This document shows positions 7,762 to 14,604 of a stretch of DNA of 15,159 nucleotides, piece by piece; positions within the stretch are counted from its first letter, which is position 1, and every line of letters starts with the position of its first letter. A model generated the notes under the pieces. That model was not told the origin of the DNA, did not search any database, and saw only the letters and a program-made list of their open reading frames with translations. The position numbers were made by a program, and so were the translations under genes. Origin of the DNA: Moraxellaceae bacterium (GTDB lineage: Bacteria > Pseudomonadota > Gammaproteobacteria > Pseudomonadales > UBA3067); NCBI GenBank assembly GCA_002401525.1, contig NVTH01000059.1, positions 2,436-17,594 of the forward strand. The letters are read 5' to 3'.

Positions 7762-7796
7762 AAGCAAACATCGAATTTTCTAATCGATGTTTGCTT
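7762..7796. terminator. Perfect 13-base-pair hairpin after the hydroxylase
   Basis: AAGCAAACATCGA (7762-7774) pairs with TCGATGTTTGCTT (7784-7796) around a nine-base loop. It lies 83 bases after the stop. The stem is strong but is followed by TGCCCC rather than T's, so it is an unusual terminator or an RNA-end stabilising hairpin. Confidence 0.5.
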
Positions 7797-7932
7797 GCCC
7801 CTCCCCCCGCAAAAAAAAGCCCCTCCTTTTAAGCCTCAGTGTAGGCTCGAATCCGAATATCTCCTCCACAAGCGGTTCAACAAGCATTTACACAACAACA
7901 TACTTCGTAACATTTGCTGCGTGTTAAATCTG

Positions 7933-7938
7933 TATAAT
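7933..7938 (+). promoter_or_regulatory. -10 box of the Sel1-repeat gene
   Basis: Perfect TATAAT, giving a start near 7945 and a leader of about 70 bases to the ATG at 8014. No -35 hexamer of quality lies 16-18 bases upstream. Confidence 0.45.
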
Positions 7939-8013
7939 GTCTAATACTTGCTGCCAACAAAACCATCGAAAACAAGGCATTGAAATCTAAAATCCTAAAA
8001 GCTAGGAGCACCC

Positions 8014-8847
8014 ATGGGGCCTGAATCACACTCCGCTGATTTGATCAATATCTCTAGCCTCATCGAGAAAGCTCAACAAGGCGATCCCAGAGCCCAATGC
8101 CAACTTGGCATTGAATATCGCGACGGCAAGCACCTTACCGAAGATCCTCACCAAGCATTGCATTGGTTTGAAACCGCAGCCGAACAAAAGGACTCGGATG
8201 CCTATTATCTGTTAGCAAAATATTATGACGATGGCATCGATGGAACCCCGGATATCGTACAAGCACTGCACTGGTTTCAAAAAGCCGCAGAGATGGACCA
8301 TGGCCTTGCGCAACTCTGTTTGGGAAATTTATACATGGAAGGCGACTGGGCCGACAAAGATCCAGACCTAGCCATTCAACAATGGAAAAGTGCCGCCGAA
8401 AAACATATTTCACAAGCTCAATATAATCTATTTGTCTGCTACACCAACGGCCTCGGCGTAACAGCCCAAAATGAAACTGCTAATTTTTGGTTGGAGGCCG
8501 CAGCAGATCAACAACACCCCTTAGCCCAGTTCCATCTAGGGCGTAACTTTTATCAAGGCAAACATCGCAACCAAGATTTCAAAAAAGCGCTTTATTGGTA
8601 CATTCAAGCCGCGGAAAATAGAGTCGTGGACGCACAAATGGACGTCGGTGTACTCTATTACACCGGGCAAGGCATCGATCAAAATATACCAGAAGGCTAT
8701 GCCTGGGCCAAAATTGCGGCAGAGCAAGGTGATCAAAAGCATCAGCAAACTTTCGACTACATGAAACAAAAATTGAAAACCAAGCCAGAACTCATCACTC
8801 TTGGCGAACAACGTTACTCTGAATTAAAAAAAGCACTGCGAGACTAA
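8014..8847 (+). CDS. Sel1-repeat (TPR-like) protein
   Basis: A 277-residue protein made almost wholly of Sel1-like repeats: helical pairs of about 36 residues with the pattern A-Q-x-x-L-G-x-x-Y-x-x-G followed by A-x-x-W-x-x-x-A-A-E-x. About six repeats run from residue 24 to 240; examples are ALHWFETAAEQKDSDAYYLL and ALHWFQKAAEMDHGLAQLCL. There is no signal peptide or membrane segment, so the protein is probably cytoplasmic, unlike many secreted Sel1 proteins. Such repeats form a curved scaffold that binds other proteins; the partner is unknown. Some repeats are worn (LFVCYTNG, VGVLYYTG), showing old divergence. A lysine-rich helical tail follows from residue 245. The start is supported by AGGAG at 8004-8008, five bases before ATG. 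It has its own promoter and shows no clear link to the catabolic genes. Confidence 0.87.
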   Translation: MGPESHSADLINISSLIEKAQQGDPRAQCQLGIEYRDGKHLTEDPHQALHWFETAAEQKDSDAYYLLAKYYDDGIDGTPDIVQALHWFQKAAEMDHGLAQLCLGNLYMEGDWADKDPDLAIQQWKSAAEKHISQAQYNLFVCYTNGLGVTAQNETANFWLEAAADQQHPLAQFHLGRNFYQGKHRNQDFKKALYWYIQAAENRVVDAQMDVGVLYYTGQGIDQNIPEGYAWAKIAAEQGDQKHQQTFDYMKQKLKTKPELITLGEQRYSELKKALRD

Positions 8848-8885
8848 CTCAAAATCTTCAGCGCTTTCTTTCCGTACCCCCAGTG

Positions 8886-8927
8886 CAATCCTTAGTGTAA
8901 AAACCCGGCGGCCAATCCTCAGCGTAA
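8886..8927 (+). repeat. Two 15-base direct repeats, 27 bases apart
   Basis: CAATCCTTAGTGTAA (8886-8900) and CAATCCTCAGCGTAA (8913-8927) differ at two positions. They lie about 40-80 bases after the Sel1-repeat gene. Function unknown. Confidence 0.45.
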
Positions 8928-9074
8928 GCCCGCTATGTAAGTCACAGGTATTAGTCAGTTTTTAGCCCCGTTCTAGTAAACAAGGCATAAAAATATACGC
9001 TCCGAATTCAAACATCAAAACCTCAATCAACATGAATTCCCGTAAAGGAGCGCTATCGGCGGCGCATTAAATAC

Positions 9075-9098
9075 CCCCCTATCTTTTTAGATAGGGGG
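9075..9098. terminator. Perfect ten-base-pair hairpin with TTTT loop
   Basis: CCCCCTATCT (9075-9084) and AGATAGGGGG (9089-9098). It is over 220 bases after the Sel1-repeat stop and 140 before the thioesterase, and is followed by CGTTTAG, not a clean T-tract. Terminator is the simplest reading. Confidence 0.45.
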
Positions 9099-9239
9099 CG
9101 TTTAGAATCGGCCTAAGATCAAGGAAATGCCCAATATTACCAGGCCCAATAACCTAAGACCCATTGCTAACGGGGCAGAAGAAAACAGTACTCTTTATTC
9201 TCGCTCCGATAGTCACATAATAAAAACAGGAGATTTTGT

Positions 9240-9662
9240 ATGAGTAGCTCCAATTACACCGATATGCTACGTGAAATGTATCCCCAAGTTCCATTCCAAA
9301 AACTGCTAGGCGTGGAAGTTTTAGACGTTGCAGACAACTACAGTAAAGTTCAAATTTCATTCAAACAGGAATTAGCTGGCGGCGGGAATGCCTATCATGG
9401 AGGCGTCATTAGCAGCCTAATTGACTTAACCGGCGCACTGTCAGCTTGGATGGGGCACGACACAGAAAAGAAAGGCATCAAGGCCTCCACGGTATCACTG
9501 AACGTGCAGTTCCTTTCTGCCGGCCTAGGCGAAAATATTATCGCCGAGGGGCGCTGCGTAAAACGAGGTAAAGAACTGAATTTCTGTAATATTGAAGTGC
9601 ATGGTGCAGAGACTAATAAATTGATCGCCACAGGATCAATCGTTTACCGCATCGCTAAATGA
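9240..9662 (+). CDS. PaaI-family hotdog thioesterase
   Basis: A 140-residue single hotdog-fold domain that hydrolyses acyl- or aryl-CoA thioesters in the cytoplasm, normally as a tetramer. The signature is in place: H53GG in AYHGGVISSLIDLTGALS, with the likely catalytic acid D62 on the central helix. The C-terminal strands IIAEGRCVKRGKELNFCNIE and GSIVYRIAK fit the fold. Length is normal for the PaaI/YdiI type. Start ATG 9240 has AGGAG seven bases upstream. In this context it may recycle CoA from dead-end CoA esters made by the nearby acyl-CoA synthetase (inference). The last codons (GCT AAA TGA) lie inside a 15-base tandem repeat that continues past the stop. Confidence 0.9.
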   Translation: MSSSNYTDMLREMYPQVPFQKLLGVEVLDVADNYSKVQISFKQELAGGGNAYHGGVISSLIDLTGALSAWMGHDTEKKGIKASTVSLNVQFLSAGLGENIIAEGRCVKRGKELNFCNIEVHGAETNKLIATGSIVYRIAK

Positions 9663-9694
9663 CCTGTAGCTAAATGACCTATAGCTAAATAGCA
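9654..9694 (+). repeat. 15-base tandem repeat across the thioesterase stop codon
   Basis: GCTAAATGACCTGTA (9654-9668), GCTAAATGACCTATA (9669-9683) and a partial third copy GCTAAATAGCA (9684-9694). Because the unit is a multiple of three, each copy repeats the Ala-Lys-stop end in frame. Confidence 0.75.
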
Positions 9695-9709
9695 TTTCAA
9701 TAAATCATC

Positions 9710-9726
9710 AAAAGCCTCATTAGGCT
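9710..9726 (-). terminator. Small terminator-like hairpin for the minus-strand gene
   Basis: On the minus strand AGCCT, loop AATG, AGGCT, then TTTGATG. The stem is only five pairs. It lies beyond the larger hairpin at 9740-9772. Confidence 0.3.
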
Positions 9727-9739
9727 ACTCTAAATAATC

Positions 9740-9772
9740 CTGGAAGATCGGTGATCAACACCGATCTTCCAG
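9740..9772. terminator. Perfect 14-base-pair hairpin between convergent genes
   Basis: CTGGAAGATCGGTG (9740-9753) pairs with CACCGATCTTCCAG (9759-9772) around ATCAA. It is 77 bases after the thioesterase stop and 19 bases from the end of the convergent gene at 9792. Neither side has a real T-tract, but position and strength favour a two-way terminator. Confidence 0.65.
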
Positions 9773-9791
9773 ACTATATCCAGAAGTACCT

Positions 9792-10430
9792 TTAAGCCTC
9801 TTCGAGCACTTCGGACTGAGCATCAGACCCTATTGGCGGAGCATTTTCAGGCACTACCCCATCCGGTGCCCAAGATTCAATACCCTCCTCCAACTCTACT
9901 TCCAAACTTAGCAATAACTGCGAAAAAGTTCTCCAATTGCAGATCGCGCCGACTACCTCAATCACTTGATCGTCGTCTCCCACATGTTTTTTAACTAAGC
10001 TCAGCGTCTTTGGTAAAATCCGCCCTTGCTCTAACATGTCATCGGTGGCAGCCAGCACTGCGCGATCAGCGTCGTCGAAAAATTTACTGGTTTTCCAGTC
10101 AGATCGCAACGCAAACAATTCTTCCTCAGTAGCACCGCACATCAATGCAATTCGCCAGTGTTGTGTCCACTCGTAGTTGGACCCAGTTTGCCAGCCGATG
10201 CGCATAATAATTAATTCCCGCAAGCGAGGCTTCAATACATTGCCTTGCCCGAGCAACATCGAAAGATTATCCGCCAGCGCCTTTGCTAAAGGCGGATGAC
10301 GTAATAACACACGAAACACATTAAGCTGCGAAAAGTGTCCCGGCAGGCCAATCTCTTCGCCACGTTTTTTTGCTTCTTCCAAGGGCAGCGGTTGCACTCC
10401 GCCTTTAACAGCATTTTTACTGACAGTCAT
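9792..10430 (-). CDS. Carboxymuconolactone decarboxylase-like (AhpD-fold) protein
   Basis: A 212-residue protein with the all-helical CMD/AhpD fold. The core is R71ELIIMRIGWQT followed by YEWTQHWRIALMCGA (86-100), then TEEEL and a second helical part with DRAVLAATDDML. In family members this core holds the active site. AhpD peroxidase-type members have a CxxC there, which is missing, so a redox peroxidase role is unlikely. The Y86-E87-W88 and H91 pattern is that of the hydrolase/decarboxylase-like subgroup often found beside aromatic, steroid and lignin-derived catabolic genes. The exact reaction is unknown. The 30-residue acidic tail (from about 182) is outside the domain. The start ATG at 10430 has GGGAG six bases upstream. 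It is transcribed toward the thioesterase and away from the alcohol dehydrogenase, sharing a 614-base divergent region with the latter. Confidence 0.85.
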   Translation of the reverse strand: MTVSKNAVKGGVQPLPLEEAKKRGEEIGLPGHFSQLNVFRVLLRHPPLAKALADNLSMLLGQGNVLKPRLRELIIMRIGWQTGSNYEWTQHWRIALMCGATEEELFALRSDWKTSKFFDDADRAVLAATDDMLEQGRILPKTLSLVKKHVGDDDQVIEVVGAICNWRTFSQLLLSLEVELEEGIESWAPDGVVPENAPPIGSDAQSEVLEEA

Positions 10431-11044
10431 TTCCTACTCCCTGAAGTGATTTATAGTTTTTATGAGCTTTTACGAATTGTTATTTAAAAAGCCAATCCCT
10501 CTAACTACGAACTTTACAACGACGGAGTTCAAATCAAAAGTCCCAAAGACTGATGACGGCGAATAAATCTCAGCAATACGACGTTTTAAATAAAACATAC
10601 CCCGCCAGAGCACTCTAACGATAATTTTTAATTAAACCAACTTTTAAAATACTTAGCCATGAGTCACTAACGGCTAGGCTTCATCACATACTAACGTCAT
10701 GAATCCATTACAATGGTCCTCACCATCCATGAGTTATATTGTATTTTCTGGCCACGCCCACACACCGCGAGCGCGCAAAGCTAAGGAAGGCTATACATTC
10801 AGAAATAATCCTCCTATGATGGAGCACATTGGCCATTAACAAATACCATTAATGCTAACAATCTAATTTGGCCGACGCTAAGAAACCAGTTCCTTCACAG
10901 GAGTTCGAAGGGCTTTCTTGGACAAAAAGGCATGGCCTGACTATCAATTTATTCATCGCCATTCCGGGTCAATCGACTCTCACTCTCCACGTAATACTTG
11001 TAAGCCATTTTTAATCCTTATCCGACAATAAAAACAGGACGATT
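10431..11044. other. Divergent regulatory region between CMD-like and alcohol dehydrogenase genes
   Basis: At 614 bases this is the longest gene-free stretch, with no supported gene on either strand. Visible items: an imperfect stem-loop with an inner stem ATGGT/ACCAT (10713-10726) and outer TCATG/CATGA (10697-10732); a weak promoter-like pair TTGGAC (10918-10923) and TATCAA (10942-10947), 18 bases apart, pointing to the alcohol dehydrogenase; and its ribosome site AGGA (11036-11039). Confidence 0.45.
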
Positions 11045-12139
11045 ATGACTTTACCTAAAAAAACCTTAGCCATGGTGCAAACCGGGCCCTTAAAAATTGA
11101 ACCCCGAGAACTCGAAATCCCACAAATTGACGCAGACTCAGCCATATTGAAAATTGAAGCCTGTGGAATTTGCGGCAGTGACTACGAACAATTCGAAGGC
11201 AAACTGGCCACTCCCATGCCTGCGGTTCCGGGGCATGAACCCTTAGGCACTATCGCTGCAATTGGTGACAACGCGGCCAAGCGCTGGGGAGTGGACGTAG
11301 GAGATCGTGTTGCCGTAGAAACCATGATCGCCTGCCATTGTTGCTCCATTTGCCTATCGGGAAGCTATCACCTGTGCGGCTCACGGCGTATCTATTCTTA
11401 CATTCCGCTTAAAGACCAGCATGGCATGTGGGGCGCTTACGCGCAGTACATGTTCCTCGATCCAAATTCGGTGCTACACAAAGTCAACAAAGATATTCCT
11501 GCAGAAATCGCCGTTATTTTTAATCCCCTCGGAGCCGGTTTCAGATGGGCCGTAGAAATTCCGGAAACTAAACCCGGCGATACCGTCGTCATTATGGGCC
11601 CAGGACAGCGCGGCCTGTCGAGTGTTATCGCGTGTAAAGCTGCTGGGGCAAAAACCATTATCGTAACAGGCTTAGAGGCGGATGCTAAAAAACTAGAAGT
11701 CGCCAAAATTTTCGGGGCTCATCATACCATCGACGTCCAAAACGAAAATGCCTCTGCAAAAATCCAACAATATTCCAACGGCGGTGCCGACGTTGTGGTG
11801 GACGTAACGTCTTACGCTACAGAACCGGTTCGAGAAGCACTCGGTTATGTCCGACCTGGTGGCACCATCGTACTCGCTGGCGTCAAAGGTTTTAAACCCG
11901 TCGAAGGATTTATTTCGGATTGGATCGTGCTCAAAGAAATTACCATTAAAGGCGCAATAGGCGTCACCACGTCTGGCTATAAAAACGCGATTGATCTCAT
12001 TGAAAAAGGCGAGGTGCCCCTGCATAAAATGCACACCCATAATTTCAAACTGACTGAGGCAGAATTAGCCATCAAAACGTTAGCAAGGCAAGTGGAAGGC
12101 GATGAATCCATTCACTCCTGCCTAATCCCTGAATTTTAA
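11045..12139 (+). CDS. Zinc-dependent alcohol dehydrogenase (MDR family)
   Basis: A 364-residue medium-chain dehydrogenase/reductase that oxidises an alcohol with NAD(P)+ in the cytoplasm. The N-terminal catalytic domain carries the catalytic zinc site C43 in CGICGSD and H64-E65 in PGHEPLG. The structural zinc lobe is complete: C97, C100, C103 and C111 in ACHCCSICLSGSYHLC. The Rossmann fold starts with GPGQRG (185-190) and continues to VVVDVTS and GGTIVLAGV. All key residues are present, so it should be active. Unlike most MDR proteins, the nucleotide motif is GPGQRG rather than GxGxVG. With a hydroxylase and an aldehyde dehydrogenase nearby, a role in oxidising the primary alcohol product is plausible (inference). 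AGGA is five bases before the ATG. Its leader shares a 13-base stretch with that of the thioesterase gene. Confidence 0.92.
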   Translation: MTLPKKTLAMVQTGPLKIEPRELEIPQIDADSAILKIEACGICGSDYEQFEGKLATPMPAVPGHEPLGTIAAIGDNAAKRWGVDVGDRVAVETMIACHCCSICLSGSYHLCGSRRIYSYIPLKDQHGMWGAYAQYMFLDPNSVLHKVNKDIPAEIAVIFNPLGAGFRWAVEIPETKPGDTVVIMGPGQRGLSSVIACKAAGAKTIIVTGLEADAKKLEVAKIFGAHHTIDVQNENASAKIQQYSNGGADVVVDVTSYATEPVREALGYVRPGGTIVLAGVKGFKPVEGFISDWIVLKEITIKGAIGVTTSGYKNAIDLIEKGEVPLHKMHTHNFKLTEAELAIKTLARQVEGDESIHSCLIPEF

Positions 12140-12179
12140 GGGTGCAGTTAGAACCTGATTTCGTAAACTAGTAAACAGC

Positions 12180-12225
12180 AGCACTCGCCCGAATCGAAAA
12201 GGATTTCCACCTCGGGCGAAATGCT
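12180..12225. terminator. Long hairpin after the alcohol dehydrogenase
   Basis: AGCA (12180-12183) plus TCGCCCGA (12185-12192) pair with TCGGGCGA (12212-12219) plus TGCT (12222-12225), with a small internal loop and a 19-base apical loop. No T-tract follows (TCTTGAAA). It is 40 bases after the stop, which fits a terminator or a 3'-end processing hairpin. Confidence 0.5.
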
Positions 12226-12421
12226 TCTTGAAACCATCTCAAAGTAATATTTAGAAATTTTATTTTCCAATCCAATTACTGGAGTAACGTTTCCAAAGCA
12301 TCAAGAGCAAACGTTTAAACAACAATAAAAACATCACGACTAACGAAATATTCGCGAAAAGAAGTGCCTTTTAACGATTACCGAATTAACGGTCACTCAA
12401 CAATTTTTCCCGGAGAATACC

Positions 12422-14197
12422 ATGGCAGGTAAGCATACCTTCGTTAACGCGCTGGAGAAAAACGCTAAATACATTGGCAATGAATTAGCCGTCGTTCAGG
12501 GGCACCGTTCACTCACCTTCAAAACCCTTAATGACAGAGCCAATCAACTCGGTCGAGTGCTTTCCTCGCTCAACATTAAAAGAGGAGAACGCATCGCACT
12601 GGGGCTTACTAACAGTATCGAATTTGTCGAATCAACTTACGGCGCGTGGAAATGCGCGTGCATTAGCGTTCCGCTCAATTATCGATTTATGGATGACGAA
12701 CTAGTCCACGTACTCAACAACTCCGACAGTGTCGCGGCTATTCTAGAAGAAGAATATTTAGAGACATTCCTACGCATTAAACCCCGCACCCCCAAACTAC
12801 GATTTTTACTGGTGGTGGGAGAAACCAAATCCAACTCAGCAGAAAACATCTACAACTACGAACAAATAATAAACCTTCAATGCACCGAGAAACCCGCCCT
12901 GGGCTGGCCGGAGCAAACAGACCAAGACATTGGCTACAATATTTATACGGGTGGCACCACGGGCATGCCCAAAGGCATCTCTTTCAATGAAAAAGCGATG
13001 ATAAAATCCACTATCGAAGCTTTTTCTTCTGCCCTACCGAATCAACTTTTAGCCCTCAGCAAAGCGCCAGATCATAGCTTTGGTGCGTCCACCGTCGGTA
13101 AGCTACTCTCTTCTCCTTTGGGTAGAAAATTCCTAAGTGCGAAAACCACATCATTGATCGCCCGTTGGACCTTGGAACATATCCCACTCAGCTACAATCG
13201 AATCACCGCCAAACGAACTGCCGGTGCATTGCGCGTTCTTGTCGTCAGCCCAATGATGCATTCCTTAGGCTGGGTATTAAGTTTTAGCTTACCGAAATTA
13301 GGCGCAACGCTGTATTTATTGGAATCCAGCTCTTACGACCCACAAGAAGCATTGCAGACCATGCAGCGTCATAAAATCAATTTCTTAGGGGCCATAGGCG
13401 ATGCCACGCTCAAACCCCTGCTGAAGGAACTCGATAGTAACGATTACGACCTTAGCGAATTGAAAGGAATCTTTGCGTCAGGGATGCCTACGTCTGCGGA
13501 AGTTAAAGAAGGCCTTCTCAAGAAGCACATGCTCAACACTCGCTTTATCGACTTTATTGGCGGCTCAGAATTAACCGGCATGGCCTTTAAAGTGTATACC
13601 TCCAAAGACACTGAGTTCAATAAATCGTCCTTCCCCATCACCGATCGCATCCTCATTGTCAACAGCAAAACAGGGGAACCCGTGAGCCCAGGAGAAGTGG
13701 GTGAACTCGCACGCCAAACCGACCACCTACCCAACGGCTATTACAACGACCCCGAAAAAACCCGTCAACTAATTAAATCCTTTCACGGTAAAAGCTGGTT
13801 GATGAGCGGCGATCTCGCACAGCTAGATGATCAAGGGTATTTTCATTTTGTGGGCCGAGGATCCGAATGTATCAACACCGGCGGAGAGAAAGTCTACCCA
13901 GAAGAAGTAGAGAACCTATTGAGAAAATTACCAGACATAAAAGAGGTTGGTCTCACCGCTACGCCCAGTAGTCAATGGGGTGAATTAGTCACTGCGGTAG
14001 TGCATCTCCATGACGGCTCCGAATTAACAGCAGAAGAGATCATTGAATACACTAAAGGAAAAATTTCTGGCTACAAACGACCCAAACGCGTCATTTTTAC
14101 AGACCATTTCCCCATCACACTCATTGGCAAACCCCATTACCGAGCGTTACGAGAAATGGCAAAAGCTCCGCGTGATAGCAAAGTCGTCAATGATTAG
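12422..14197 (+). CDS. Acyl-CoA synthetase (AMP-binding superfamily)
   Basis: A 591-residue adenylate-forming enzyme that activates a carboxylic acid with ATP and joins it to CoA. Motifs in order: P-loop YTGGTTGMPKG (175-185), SPMMHSLGW (276-284), IGGSELTG (379-386), MSGDLAQLDDQGYFHFVGRG (461-480), hinge and CINTGGEKVYPEEVE (483-497), and catalytic K570 in GKPHYRAL. It therefore has both the large and small domains and all key residues. Between the P-loop and the 276 motif there is a long stretch (about 200-270) with a basic-hydrophobic segment absent from short acyl-CoA synthetases. The GKPHYRAL end resembles FadD17/FadD19-type enzymes acting on steroid or branched side chains more than the GKIDKKAL type of FadD; the substrate is thus possibly bulky (inference). 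GGAG lies six bases before ATG. Its stop overlaps the stop of the next gene, on the other strand, by four bases. Confidence 0.9.
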   Translation: MAGKHTFVNALEKNAKYIGNELAVVQGHRSLTFKTLNDRANQLGRVLSSLNIKRGERIALGLTNSIEFVESTYGAWKCACISVPLNYRFMDDELVHVLNNSDSVAAILEEEYLETFLRIKPRTPKLRFLLVVGETKSNSAENIYNYEQIINLQCTEKPALGWPEQTDQDIGYNIYTGGTTGMPKGISFNEKAMIKSTIEAFSSALPNQLLALSKAPDHSFGASTVGKLLSSPLGRKFLSAKTTSLIARWTLEHIPLSYNRITAKRTAGALRVLVVSPMMHSLGWVLSFSLPKLGATLYLLESSSYDPQEALQTMQRHKINFLGAIGDATLKPLLKELDSNDYDLSELKGIFASGMPTSAEVKEGLLKKHMLNTRFIDFIGGSELTGMAFKVYTSKDTEFNKSSFPITDRILIVNSKTGEPVSPGEVGELARQTDHLPNGYYNDPEKTRQLIKSFHGKSWLMSGDLAQLDDQGYFHFVGRGSECINTGGEKVYPEEVENLLRKLPDIKEVGLTATPSSQWGELVTAVVHLHDGSELTAEEIIEYTKGKISGYKRPKRVIFTDHFPITLIGKPHYRALREMAKAPRDSKVVND

Positions 14198-14604
14198 TAT
14201 TTAAAATTATCAACCACGGCTTGTTGATTTTTGACATGTTCGCTCAAATCCACACAGGCACCATTGGCTCGCTCGGTAGTTTGAACCGCATCGTCCGCGA
14301 CTTGCAGTATTTTATCGACGTTATCTTTTATATTTTCGATGACGTAATTTTGCTCAATGCCAGCCGAAGCGATGTTGGCATTAATCTCATCCATATTTTC
14401 AATAAACTCGATAATAGTGTTTAGCGACGCTGAAGCCAGTGTGGATTGTTCAACGCTTTTGACCGCCTGGGACTTACCTTGCTCCATGACTTCAACCGCT
14501 TTGCGGCTACCCGTTTGCAATTTTTCAATAATGGCATGAATTTCTTCAATTGATTGCGCAGTCTTTTCAGCCAACGATCTCACTTCGTCAGCGACAACAG
14601 CAAT
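14194..14604 (-). pseudogene. 3' fragment of a methyl-accepting chemotaxis protein, cut at the junction
   Basis: The 136 C-terminal residues of a chemotaxis receptor signalling domain. It begins in the hairpin tip at the conserved AVVADEVRSLAEKTAQS, which should be preceded by GRGF or similar, but here the codons before ATT-GCT-GTT are unrelated. The rest is a long heptad-repeat coiled coil (IEEIHAIIEKLQTGSRKAVE, then MDEINANIASAGIEQNYVIE) ending FKY with no CheR pentapeptide. The sensor and membrane segments, the HAMP domain and half of the signalling tip are missing. The reading frame happens to stay open through the junction up to 14982, but that extension has no receptor similarity and is a shadow of the GC-rich frame on the other strand. 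Truncated by assembly or rearrangement; not necessarily broken in the cell. Confidence 0.85.

Larger units (their letters stand above)
7680..8013. other. Intergenic region between hydroxylase and Sel1-repeat gene
   Basis: No gene. Holds a 13-pair hairpin at 7762-7796, a C-run and A-run at 7800-7818, and a perfect -10 box TATAAT at 7933-7938 for the downstream gene. Confidence 0.5.
8848..9239. other. Intergenic region between Sel1-repeat and thioesterase genes
   Basis: No gene. Contains two 15-base direct repeats (8886-8900 and 8913-8927), a perfect ten-pair hairpin (9075-9098), and the thioesterase ribosome site AGGAG (9228-9232). Confidence 0.5.

Noticed and set aside
12286..12316. AACGTTT repeated 24 bases apart before the acyl-CoA synthetase
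   Set aside because: Seven bases in AT-rich DNA are too short to support a binding site.
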